Assembly (NCBI RefSeq): GCF_019320115.1
Contig: NC_089593.1
Span: 10,860,386 to 10,924,385 of the forward strand
Origin: Miscanthus floridulus
Taxonomy: Eukaryota; Streptophyta; Magnoliopsida; Poales; Poaceae
DNA: 64,000 bases
Direction: 5' to 3'
The translations under genes were made by a program, and so were the position numbers. The notes beneath the pieces were generated by a model that was given only the letters and a program-made list of their open reading frames with translations, was not told where the DNA came from and made no database searches. Shown here one piece after another: positions 52,070 through 63,157 of the stretch. The first letter of the stretch is position 1. Each line of letters begins with the position of its first letter.

Positions 52070-55000
52070 ATGCAGATGAGACGGTATTGGATGCACAATG
52101 CTGATCGCCACTCCCAAGAGTTCATTGAGGGCGTGCATTCTTTCTTACGTGTGGCCGAGGCAAGGAAACGCTATGGTTTCATGTGCTGCCCATGTGCCAT
52201 ATATAAGAATTTGAAGGAATATGCTAGCTCAAGGAGTCTTCATTCATACTTGTTGAAGTCGGGTTTCATGCCAAACTATATTTGTTGGACGAAGCACGGA
52301 GAAACCGGGGTTGTAATGGAAGAAGGTGAAGAAGAACAATGGGACGATGATGACATTATTGCTGAATATGGGGCCTTCAATGATACTGCAATGGGGAAAG
52401 CTGAAGAAGAGGTAGGGACAGAAGATGAGCCCGCTGATGATCTTGGTCAGGCCATTCATGATGCACAAAGAGAATGCGAAAGTGAAAAGGAGAAGATCAA
52501 GTTCGATCACATGCTAGAGGATCACAAGAAATTGCTATACCCAACTTGTGACGCGGGGCAGAAAAAGTTGGGTACCACACTGGAATTGCTGCAATGGAAG
52601 GCAAAGAATGGTGTATCTGACAAGGGATTTGGGGAGTTACTGAAAATCCAAAAGAAGATGCTTCCGAAGGATAACGAATTGCCCGCCACTACGTATGAAG
52701 CAAAACATGTAGTCTGCCATTTGGGATTAGAAATCCAGAAGATACATGCATGTCCTAATGACTGCATCCTCTATCGTGGTGAGGAGTACGAGAAGTTAGA
52801 TGCATGCCCGGTATGTCATGCATTGTGGTATAAGATCAGGCGAGATGACCCTGGTGATATTGAGGGCAAACGTCCCACGAAGAAAATCCCTACCAAGATT
52901 ATGTGGTATGCTCCTATAATACCATGCTTGAAACGTCTGTTCAGAAACAAAGACCATGCAAAGTTGTTGTGATGGCACAAAGAAGACTGTAAGGTAGATA
53001 ATATGTTGAGACACCCTGCTGATGGGTCCCAGTGGAGAGCAATCGACAGAGAATTCCCAGAGTTTGCAAATGATGCAAGAAACTTAAGGTTTGGTTTAAG
53101 TATAGATGGTATGAATTCTTTCGGGGAGCAGAGCAGTAGTCATTGCACTTGGCCTTTTACTCTATGTATCTACAACCTTCCTCCCTGGTTATGCATGAAG
53201 CGTAAGTTTATTATGATGCCAGTGCTCATCCAAGGCCCAAGACAACCTGACAACGACATCGATGTGTACCTAAGGCCACTAGTTGAAGAACTTCTACTTT
53301 TGTGGAATAGACTAGGTGTACATGTGTGGGATGAGCACAAACAGGAGCACTTTGACCTACGAGCATTGTTGTTTGTAACAATCAATGATTGGTCTGCTCT
53401 AAGTAATCTTTCAGGACAATCAAACATGGGATATAATGCGTGCACGCACTGTTTTGATGACATTAAAGGTATATTCTTGAAAAAGTGTCGAAAGGTCATG
53501 TACCTTGGCCATCGTCGATTTCTTCCTGCGAATCACCCCCTAAGAAAGAAAGGCAAGCATTTTAAAGGTAAGGCAGACCACCAGACCATGTCGGGCAACT
53601 GAACTGGTGAGGATGTACTCAATATGGTTAAGGATGTGAAAGTAGTATTTGGAAAGGCACATGGCAGCGAACCTGTTCTGAACGACGCCGACGGTCACGC
53701 ACCCATGTGGAAGAAGAAGTCCATATTTTGGGAGCTACCCTATTGGCAAGTCCTAGAGGTCCGTAGCGTGATCGACGTGATGCACCTGACGAAAAATCTT
53801 TGTGTGAACCTGCTAGGCTTCATGGGTATGTATGGGAAGCCTAAGGACACACTTGAAGCATGACAGGACCTGCGGTGTTTGAAAGAACGAGACAACCTGC
53901 ATCCAGAGAAGACAGATGATAGACACCATTACTTAAGTCCTGCCAGCTACACTCTTAGCAAAGAAGAGAAGGAAAGTATGTTTGAATGCCTAGCAAGCAT
54001 CAAGGTACCATCTGGATTCTCCTCGAATATAAAGGGTATAATAAATGTGCCAGAGAAGAAATTTCTAAACTTAAAGTCCCATGACTGCCACATGCTCATG
54101 ACATAATTGCTTCCCGTTGCATTAAGAGGAATTCTACCTCCAAATGTACGTCTAGCCACCGTGAAGCTATGTGCATTCCTAAATGCAATTTCTCAGAAGG
54201 CAATCGATCCAATGGATCTAGCTAAACTACAGAATGATGTGGTTCAATGTCTTGTCAGCTTTGAGTTAGTGTTCCCTCCTTCCTTCTTTAATATTATGAC
54301 ACACCTCCTAGTTCACCTGGTCAAGGAGATTAGCATTCTCGGTTCTATGTTCCTGCACAACATGTTCCCCTTTAAGAGGTTCATGGGAGTCCTAAAGAAA
54401 TATATTCATAACTATGCTCGACCAGAAGGAAGCATCGGCAAGGGCTATGGAACAGAGGAGGTCATTGAGTTTGGTGTTGACTTTATTCCCGACCTTGACC
54501 CGATTGGTGTTCCTGAATCGCGACATGAGGGGAGACTAAGTGAAAAGGGGACACTAGGGAAGAAACCATATATTGGTATGCATGACAATTATTTTAATAA
54601 AGCACACTACACAGTTCTGCAAAACTCCTCTTTGGTGGATCCGTATATCGAGACACATAAAGAGTTGCTCCGATCCGAGTTTCAAGGGAAGTCTGAAGCT
54701 TGGATTACGCGTCAGCACATGGAAACTTTCAGCGACTGGTTGCGAAAAGAATGTTAGGGTAACGAGAGTATTGATGAGCAACTTTATTTGTTGGCTAGGC
54801 AGCCATCGTGGCATATCCTCACATACAAAGGGTACGAGATAAATGGGAATACATTTTATACAGTAGCCCAAGATAAAAGGAGCATCAACCAAAACAGTGG
54901 TGTCCGCATAGATGCCACCAACCCTAATGGAAATAAGCAAACATATTATGGCCACATAGAGGAGATATGGGAACTAAACTATGCACCTACTTTTAAGGTA

Positions 55001-55339
55001 CCTTTGTTCAAGTGCCAATGGGTAAAGGCAACTGGAGGCGGGGTAGCAGTCGACAACCAGTATGGAATGACAACTGTGGACCTCAACAATATTGGGTACA
55101 AAGACGAACCGTTCGTCCTTGCCAAGGATGTGAATCAGGTGTTCTATGTAAAGGACATGGCTATAAAACCAAAGAGAGGGAAAAACAACAACGACCCAAT
55201 CAATGAGCCAAAGCGCCACATAGTTCTTTTAGGGAGAAGAAACATCGTCGGATTTGAAGACAAGTCAGACATATCAGAAGATTATGAAAAGGATGACCGA
55301 ATTCCACCCTTCACAGCGAACAAAGACCCAAGCATCTAG
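52070..55339 (+). pseudogene. TNP2 transposase of CACTA 2
   Basis: A single frame of 1090 codons without frameshift. Domains in order: transposase-associated Zn domain (about 1-75, MRRYWMHNADRHSQEF, MCCPCAIYKN), an acidic spacer, Cys pairs in KIHACPNDCILYRGEEYE and ACPVCHALWYK, Transposase_21 (about 310-600, LRFGLSIDGMNSFGEQSSSH, NDIDVYLRPLVEELLLLW, ARTCTHCFDD-like CNACTHCFDD region), DUF4218 (about 620-830) and DUF4216 (about 930-1045, GNTFYTVAQDKRSINQNSG, GHIEEIWELNYAPTFKVPL). Five in-frame stops lie at 52970, 53600, 53861, 54104 and 54755. Every one is TGA, TAA or TAG in a context where relatives have Arg or Gln, so one transition each. A splice acceptor-like TAATGCAG directly before MRRYW suggests a 5' exon. 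Confidence 0.92.
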
Positions 55340-55834
55340 CTAAATGATGAGGACCTATTATGTGATGTATTAGACCTATTATGTAATAATTGTGACTTCA
55401 GATTTTATTGTCGTGTTTTCATATTTTCTACGGTTTAAATGAATTTTTTGCTAGACGGTGGATTTCCCGTGGAGAATGTGTGATGAAAAACCAAATGATG
55501 AACGTTAATAAGATGTGAAAACTAATTTCCTGTCGAAAAACAATAGTTTTAATGATTTTAATTAAGTAGTATATTTTTGCATGGTGTAAATTGTAATTAT
55601 TATTTACACTATGTCAAATATTTATACAGTAAAACAAAAGAGTTTAGTTTACAAATTTTTGTTGCGTATAATAATGCAAAACCAAGTCCAAGAATTTTTT
55701 TTATAATTTTTTGGATAATATTTTATTTATTAGGCAATTAATAACTCTCTGCATATTTATATAAAAGAAATATATAAAAAAGAAAAAAACTTATGGTAAT
55801 TGGAGAAAGCGAACTGCAGCTCCCCCTTTGATCC
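55340..55834. other. Non-coding spacer after TNP2 in CACTA 2
   Basis: AT-rich 3' sequence of the TNP2 unit. No gene recognised. Confidence 0.5.
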
Positions 55835-56090
55835 ACCCGGGACTAAAGGTGGAGCTTTAGTCCCGGGTGTATCCACTAGCTAGGACAGATCCCCCTTTAC
55901 TCCCGGGTGGATCAACCACCCAGGACTAAAGGTAGAGCTGTAGTTTTTGTGGCCCGTCCAAATGCCCTTTACTCCTGGGTCGTGGGTACACCCGGGACTA
56001 AAGCTCAGACCTTTAGTCTCGGTTCTAATAATAGCCCAGGACTAAATATTCTTTAGTCCCGGTTGGTATCTCCAACTGGGACTAAAGGTA
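55835..56090. repeat. Internal subterminal-type array of CACTA 2
   Basis: About ten units of CCCGGGACTAAAGG/CCTTTAGTCCCGG type, the same motif as at the ends, located between TNP2 and the TNPA/Ulp1 gene. It ends in GGGACTAAAGGT, 7 nt before a TATA motif. Confidence 0.88.
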
Positions 56091-56096
56091 TCTCTT

Positions 56097-56102
56097 TATA
56101 AA
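56097..56102 (+). promoter_or_regulatory. TATA box between CACTA 2 genes
   Basis: TATAAA lies exactly 7 nt after GGGACTAAAGGT, as at the 5' end of the element, and is followed by a C/T-rich leader (56105-56430). Confidence 0.65.
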
Positions 56103-57519
56103 CCACGCCCTAGTTCTCTTCCTCTCTGTCTCCGCCACGCTGTCGCCTCATCTTCTCCACCAGATCGATCCAGCAGTGCCGCCGCTCCTAGGCGACCACC
56201 CTAGCCTCGCCTCGTTAGCGTGCCTCTTCTTCGGCCAGCCAGCGCGCTTCTTCTTTGACCGGCCAGCAAGCCTCGCTCGTCCTCGCTGGAGCGCACGCCG
56301 TCCTCGTCCCCGGCTGCCACCTCGCTCGTGCTCACCGGAGCACGCCGAGCCTTCATCGTGCTGCCTCACCGGAGCTCGCCCGAGCCTTCCCCGCGCGCGT
56401 GGCCTCACCGGAGCGTGGCCGAGCCTTGTAATTAGTTTCTCTTGTATGTGCCTATCAGTAACATTATATGTTTGAGCGTGTTTGAGTTTCTTTAAAACAC
56501 GACGTGCGGGACGGCGGAGAACTCGTGCTGCCGACTCCACACGGCTGCGGTGCCTAGCGGTGTGGCTTGTTTCCATCGGGAGCGCTAGGAAGGCGTCAGT
56601 CGTCGTTCAGCTCTGCCAGTCATGGTTTTGCGGTTGCGTTGCTCGTTTCCATCGGCTGTGGTGCCGGTCATGGTTCAGCTCTTCGTTCGTAGAATCGGAG
56701 CTCGAACAGTTGCATTCTTAGTTCGTGTTGTTTTTAAAGAACAGTATAAATGTAGACAACTATATGTATGTAACTGCACACATCCGATGAATAAGTACAT
56801 AGAAATCATATCTTAGTACCTCCAAGGTGCTAAGCTAATATATCTTAAAATTAACGAAAGAACCAAAGTTATCTCGTTGTTGGGTATGTTGTTTACCATT
56901 AAAAAATAATTAACCACAAATACTAGCATTCATGCTGAGACTCAAACTATATGGACATGTTTCACCATAAAGATTCTGACCAATTGAACTATGACCTAGT
57001 ATTTTTTAGCCTGCGTGATAGGTTGTTCATTTTGTTAACAACCTAAACTCCTAAAGCCTAATATTTGGCTTGTATAACACCATACAGTTCTAATTTATAA
57101 TATGTAGCAAATATAGAACACATATTTGAGCATGATTTCATAAATTCATAGAATTTATGCATAAATTGAAATTGTTTAACAATTAACATAAATAAGTGCC
57201 AATAATTCAACATATCAAAGTGGCAACATCCATATTAGTTGAATTTGCGAACCGTGTTCATCTCGACGAGCATGTTCTCTACCGAGCGATAACGGACATC
57301 AAGGAGGAGCTTTGATTGTACGAGGGAGAGCGGCAACAGTCGTGGAAGACCGTGTTCCCTTCCTCGTAGAATCGGAGCTCTTCCTTGGCCAAGTACGGTG
57401 CCGTCCGGTGGAGAAATGCTCGCCGAGATGATCACGTAAGCAAGGTCAACTAGTACGGATGGTTATTTATTGAAACATGTTTTATTTTTTATAGATATAT
57501 CTAGTGGAGTAAAAGCTAG
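56103..57519 (+). other. Leader region of the TNPA/Ulp1 gene of CACTA 2
   Basis: C-rich leader to about 56430 with donor-like GCCTTGTAATTAG, then AT-rich sequence to 57519. The 57240-57430 part contains a short GC-richer stretch with CGTGTTC and ATCGGAGCTC repeats (56692 and 57370). No gene recognised apart from a possible non-coding first exon. Confidence 0.4.
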
Positions 57520-60500
57520 ATGGCTTCCCCGAGAGACAATATGGATGAAGAAATGATGAATATTATCAACACCAGCACTCAATTTGCCGATGGTGACCAG
57601 CAGGATGTAGATGATGGGAGTCAATACCTGGCTCTTGAAGAAAACCAAGAAAATATTGTGCAAAAAAATACTGGCGAGGTATATATATTTATATATATAT
57701 TTGAATATTGTATATATATATATATTTGAATATCTATCATCTATTATGTGTACACATGATATTTATTTATTCTTTTTTTATATGTAGCCCTCTGGATCGA
57801 CGACCACAACGGCGAAAAGCAAAAATATTCGAGGCCCGAAAAAGCCATTGGAGGGGCGCTACATAATATCGGAATTCAATATCGAGACAGGCGAACCACT
57901 TGGTCCACATGCAAGGAAATTCGTGCAACACTGTGGGTACCTTGTAAGGGACAAACTTCCGATCAGTGCCCGTGAATGGAAGCAAAAGATCAACGAGCCT
58001 CATGTTAGTTTTGTCTCAGATCTTGATAAGAATTTAATTTGGGATGATATCCTTCAACATTTCACGTTGCAAGCGGATGATTATGATGATATCAACGATA
58101 ATGAATTGAAGGAGCTAGTTCGAAAGTGGGCTATGAAGAAGATGGCCACACAATTCCAGACTTGGAAGAAATCCCTATACACAAAATACGTCAAGAAGAA
58201 CCTAACGCCGAATTTCAATACTAGTGACCCGCTCGCGAAGTTGAGGCCCTACTGGAATGATTTTGTACAGTATAATACATCGGAAGAGGGTGAGGAATGG
58301 GTGAGAAGGAACCAAGAGAATGCCCAACATAAGGTATACCACCATGGCATGGGATCAGGTGGCTACGCGACTGCCATTCCCAAGTGGGAAAAAATGGAAG
58401 CGGACATTCTTGCCAAGGGTATCACACCAGAATCACTCAATTGGCTCAAACATGCGAAGAAATTGTTTTTCGCTCATGGGGGAAGACTGGACCTAGAGAC
58501 CAGGAAGCTGGTTCATGGCCCAAAACTTAAAAGAGCAACACAAAGATTATCTTATGCTCTACAAGCTAAAGCTATTGGTGCGTTCAGGCCTAATAAAGAG
58601 AAGGATGAACTGACGTATGCCATCGGGACTGCTGAACACAATGGCCAAACAAGAGGTTTAGGATGGAACATTTCTTAGGAGCATGGTTTCCCTAACGATA
58701 GATATACCTACAGAAGCCAACAGAGAAGGAAGGATGAGGAAACAGTGCGGATCAGCAGGTTGGAGGAATATGTTTGTGAGTCACGGGAGGCGTTGCTTCA
58801 AGCACAAGAGTGTGAAAAAACATGCAAGCTAGAATGCAAGATGAAATCATAAAGCAAGTGCAAATAGCAATAAGTGCCCAAAGGCAGGCATCAGATACAT
58901 GAATCAACATTAATATTAGCCCCCTGATCAGTTAAAAAGCAGCTGCGCTTCCACGGAGTTGCCAAATCAAGATGACGTAATGCTATGTTTCCCTGTGGAT
59001 GACATCACTGCACCGTTTACATCATGTGAGCTACATATTCTAAAAGAGAATGCCACAATCATGGTGGCTCTCGGTGTTTTTTCTCCTCTAGATCCTACCA
59101 AGACCCCAAGAATCCATGGGGCAATAATACCACCTGGATATGTTAGCGTCTCAGTGGATAGAGTTAACAAAGGTTTTATTGATCTGGCTCTTGACATTCC
59201 AGGAGGTGACGGGGAGAAGACTCTAGGAGAAGCAGAGAAGACATTCATACTATGGCGCAAGCGCTACATCATTATTCCCGGGGTCTCTAGTCCACCGCCG
59301 CTTCCTCAATTGCCAGACAATAGGTGCGGACAAAAGTGAACAAAAAAATTTTCACTAATTTTCTATTGACATGCATGATTAAAAATAACAATTTCTTATA
59401 CCTAATTATTCTTTTTTGTACTCACACAGCAGGGTCTCCGCCAACCTAAGTCCAATTATCCAATCTCTAGATCATCATAGTGCTCCGAGAAATTAGGTGG
59501 CAACGCCACCACCGCCGCCACCTCCAAGGAGGTCTCCAATGCCTCCAAGGAGGTCTCCAACGCCTCTAAAGAGGTCTCCAACGCCTTCCCCGCCTCCCTT
59601 GATGACTAAGAAGAAGCCAGCTCCTAAGAGGTCTGCCCCGCAAACAAAGCCATTGGCCCATCAGCCGGCAAAGAAGAAAGCCACAACTAATCCAGTTATT
59701 CCCCAAAAACTGTCTTATGAGAAAAGTGAAAATGAATTAAATGCTGCATTACAAAAAGATGTGGACAGTTTCTTCAAAAAAGTGAAAAAGCAACGAGAAG
59801 CGAGGGAGAACCCGGAGAAACCGTACTTCTACCTACCTCCAGATCTTCTAAGAAAGAAGGTAGACCAGAAAAAGCGGGAATCTCAAAAGACCCTACCAAA
59901 ATCGGACTATGACCGCTCTCTCACCAAGTCATTTGAGGCGGCGCAGAAAAAGACTAGACCAGGGAAAGGTGTTGCACAACTCAGACAACAATCGCAACAA
60001 TCAGTCCCCCCTCTTGTTGTTCATAATGAATATGGTTCGAACTTAAACTTAGATGTCGATTTTGAGGAGCTGGCTCAGTTTTATGAGGAAACTGGTTTGG
60101 ACCTTGCCCAAGTGCTTGCTGAAGGACCATCTGCTCCGAAAGTGGATCCTTAGAAAAAATTTGAACATGGAAAGAGTCTATACAACCCTGAGGCCTTAGG
60201 TGAACTGGGTACGCAAATGTACCTGCTAAACAAGTGGTACATGGCGGCGTGTGAACGGGGAGAGGCCTTTGTTCCTATCAGAGTTAGAAACCAACATTAC
60301 TTCCATGGCGATGACGTTATATATGTCGAGTTTGTAGAATTACACCAACTATGCCACCTAGACTCTCGACAAAAATCTCATTAACTGCTATTGTTTGTAA
60401 GTGTGATTATTTTCTACTATTAAAGTATATATATATAAAGCTACATGTATATATATAAATTATATATCCTCACACTATATTTTTATATATGCAGATATGA

Positions 60501-61553
60501 GATGACAGAACTTAGAAAGAGAAATGATAATGATGTTGGTTTCATTGATCCAAATATCGTATTCAAACACCCTAACCCCCGCCTCAATGGAAAGCTGAAC
60601 TCGAGAAAAATCTCATGAGGTTCTTAGTGAACCAACAAAACAAGAACATACTCTTCCCCTACAACTTCAAGTGAGTGTTAAATAATTAATGTCGATCATA
60701 TAAACATTTGTTCAATTATTTGCTTACTAGCTAAGCTATCTCCCATATATATATATATGTTGACTCTAGTTAATGTCGATCATATTTGTGTATAAAAACA
60801 TATGCAACAATCACTGGATATTGATGGTCATCGATATGGCCAATAGTCGGTTGAGCATCTTAGACTTGTTAAGAAAAGAGCAAACAGAGTATCAAGACAT
60901 GATAGATATTATCAAAGGGTAATTTGGTCTTTCTAGCAACTATATATACCCCGACCTCTTAACTACAACAATTATTAAAGGTCAAATTAATTTTTTATTT
61001 TATTGGGCACAATGTTTGGAAAAGTTTCATTGAGGAACACCACATGAAACATTGCAAAGCGCCACTAGATGTAATCGCACACAAAGTAAGTACTAGCTAC
61101 ATTTATATATATATATATATAATTCAATTAACACCATGCATGCTTTCAATTCACCGGATCTTTTTTCTCGTAAAAGTGAGTTCTGAGGCAAGAACAGGGG
61201 AATAACTACTGGGGATACTATGTTTGCGAGTTCATCATGGCGTACGCAAAAAGAACTTCTGAAGAGATCCTCAAAGTAAGTTATATAAATATATTCATAT
61301 ATTCATAATTTCTTTTGTTGCTCATATATATATAAGTAATCACGTGACCAACATATATATATATATATATTAATACTTTTTTCTTTAATTTTTATTGAAG
61401 ACTCTATGGTTAAAGGAAAAAGTCATACGACATGACCAACTGAAAGCAATTCAAGAGACCATAGCAGGATTTCTTAATGACCAGGTCCTCAACCCCGCTG
61501 GCGAGTTCTACAATGACGTCAACGAAACATGGAAGCCAAACCAGATGGAGTGA
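57520..61553 (+). pseudogene. TNPA-like / Ulp1-protease fusion gene of CACTA 2
   Basis: Exon 1 (57520-57678) and exon 2 (57788 onward, after ATATGTAG) join in frame and give a transposase_24-like domain (LVRDKLPISAREWKQKI, LIWDDILQHFTL, ELVRKWAMKKMATQFQTWKK). TAG at 58676 interrupts it. A coiled stretch (EYVCESREALLQAQECEKTC) follows, then a DUF8039-like domain (58953-59336: TSCELHILKENATIMVALGV, LDIPGGDGEKTLGEA). Next comes a PPRRSPTP-repeat basic linker (59497-60153), then Ulp1 protease exons to 61553: HWILMVIDM (His), SILDLL (Asp), VLRQEQGNNYWGYYVCEFI. The expected catalytic Cys before GYYVCEF is Trp. The splice acceptor before the His exon is lost (GCAA where GCAG is expected), and a TGA opens the Gln/Trp exon. 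Not functional. Confidence 0.85.
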
Positions 61554-61603
61554 ATTTGTTATCCCAAGGATATGATAGAATATACAATGCAAGCTTTATT
61601 TAT

Positions 61604-61607
<4 letters not shown>

Positions 61608-61661
<54 letters not shown>
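61608..61661. repeat. (TA)n microsatellite
   Basis: About 27 TA units, 55 bases after the last Ulp1 exon stop codon. Confidence 0.95.
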
Positions 61662-61669
<8 letters not shown>

Positions 61670-61859
61670 CATAAAATAACATACAATATATGTATATGCA
61701 TGTAATATATATGCTAGTTTCATACTTTAGTTTGTATAAAATGTTCGAACATTATAAACGTGTAGAATACGTATATTAGTAGCAGCGTAGAATGCGTATT
61801 CGAAAACCTAATCGAAAACCAAAACGAATCATCAATTAAAAATAGAAACAAAAAGAGAA

Positions 61860-62111
61860 ACCTTTAGTCCCGGTTGGCAATACCAATCAGGACTAAAGGG
61901 CCACCCCACGTGGCCAGACCGGAAGGCCTCTTTAGTCCCGTTTGGTCTTACCAACCGGGACTAAAGGTGCACCCTTTAGTCCACCTTTAATCTCGGGCGA
62001 GAAGCCGGGACTAAAGGAGGAGCCTTTTAGTCCTGAATTCATGCTCTCGGTTGAAAAACCGGGACTGAAGAGGTTCCCAACCGGAAGTAAAGCCGGTTTC
62101 CGTACTTAGTG
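61860..62111. repeat. CACTA 2 right subterminal array and terminus
   Basis: About nine units of TTTAGTCCCGGTTGG/CCAACCGGGACTAAA with variants, then ACTTAGTG, which on the minus strand reads CACTAAGTACGG, a likely decayed CACTA terminus. Confidence 0.8.
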
Positions 62112-62407
62112 CTCTAATTTCATAACGGAAATACATCAGCAACTGAGACTGTTTATATATAGTGAGCTAAATAGTGTTAACATAAATATAACCCAGAGGA
62201 TCGATCCGATTCCGATCCACAGTACAGTGTGGTGTGGCCTGTGGCCATGCCCTGCGATGGTACGAGTACGGCCTGCAGTAGCTCTTTCTGCGCTAGCTTG
62301 TGGGGGTTTGGAGTTCCACGTCGCTTTTCTCCCATTTATTTATATAAATTCCCACGTGAGGTACTATTCCTAATATTTAATATATATATATATAGCTGTG
62401 TACCAAG

Positions 62408-62664
62408 ACGATAGTCGGTTGAGCATCTCAGACTTGTTAAGAAAAGAGCAAACAGAGTACCAAGACATGATAGATATTATTCAAGGGTAATTTGGTCTTT
62501 CTAGCAACTATATATACCCCGACCTCTTAACTACAACAATTATTAAAGGTCAAATTAATTTTTTATTTTATTGGGCACAGTGTTTGGAAAAGTTTCATTG
62601 AGGAACACCACATGAAACATTGCAAAGCACCACTAGATGTAATCGTACACAAAGTAAGTACTAG

Positions 62665-62739
<75 letters not shown>

Positions 62740-62843
62740 AATTAACACTATGCATGCTTTCAATTCACCGAATCTTTTTTTCTCGTAAAAGTGGGTTCTG
62801 AGGCAAGAACAGGAAAATAACTACTGGGGATACTATGTTTGCT
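62408..62843 (+). pseudogene. Displaced copy of CACTA 2 Ulp1-protease exons
   Basis: Near-identical to 60842-61232, introns included: SRLSISDLLRKEQTEYQDMI, the exon WKSFIEEHHMKHCKAPLDVI and the start of the Gln/Trp exon. It lies outside the element, 300 bases beyond its right end. It keeps TGG where the main copy has a TGA stop, and TCA (Ser) where the main copy has TTA. Its intron holds a (TA)n tract of about 70 bases versus about 20 in the main copy. Both borders lie near TATATATAGCTGTGT direct repeats (62387-62401 and 62912-62926). Confidence 0.85.
62666..62735. repeat. (TA)n microsatellite in the displaced Ulp1 intron
   Basis: About 35 uninterrupted TA units, an expanded version of the 20-base tract at 61103-61122. 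Confidence 0.95.
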
Positions 62844-62875
62844 ATAAATGTAGTGTTAGTCTATATGTGTTCCTT

Positions 62876-62904
62876 CCCACCCGAAGCGTGGGCACCCACG
62901 CTAG
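62876..62904 (+). mobile_element. Possible Helitron 3' terminus
   Basis: A GC hairpin (CGTGGG CA CCCACG, alternative stem CCCAC/GTGGG) is followed directly by CTAG and then T. Grass Helitrons end in a GC hairpin followed by CTAG before a T. No TC start upstream was identified. Confidence 0.3.
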
Positions 62905-62932
62905 TTTACTATATATATAGCTGTGTTATATA

Positions 62933-63155
62933 CTCCCTCCGTCTATAAATATCTATCATTTTCGCTTCCCAAGAAATAATTTTAACTAAATATATATATA
63001 AAAAACATTAATATTTACGGTACATAATTAATATCATTGAATCTAGTTTTTAATAATTTTATTTGAAAATACAAATGTTGCATGTATTTTCTACAAATCG
63101 AGTTCAACTTTCGGCATAGAAACCAACGGCGATAATTAATTGGGGACAGATGGAG
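62933..63155. mobile_element. Stowaway MITE, 223 bp
   Basis: Ends CTCCCTCCGTC and GGACAGATGGAG are inverted repeats of the Stowaway consensus, flanked by TA on both sides (62931-62932 and 63156-63157), the Tc1/mariner duplication. The interior is AT-rich and non-coding. Confidence 0.88.
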
Positions 63156-63157
63156 TA

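Larger units (their letters stand above)
50720..62111 (+). mobile_element. CACTA element 2 (TTTAGTCCCGG family), degraded ends
   Basis: About 11.4 kb with alternating TTTAGTCCCGGTT/AACCGGGACTAAA units at the left (50730-51010), in the middle (55835-56090) and at the right (61860-62095). It carries three rightward genes: a GRF zinc-finger protein, TNP2 transposase and a TNPA-like protein with Ulp1 protease exons. The right terminus is probably CACTAAGTACGGAAACC (minus strand, ending at 62111). No matching CACTA start is visible on the left, so that end is mutated or lost. It is placed head-to-head with CACTA 1, only about 190 bases away. Confidence 0.85.
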
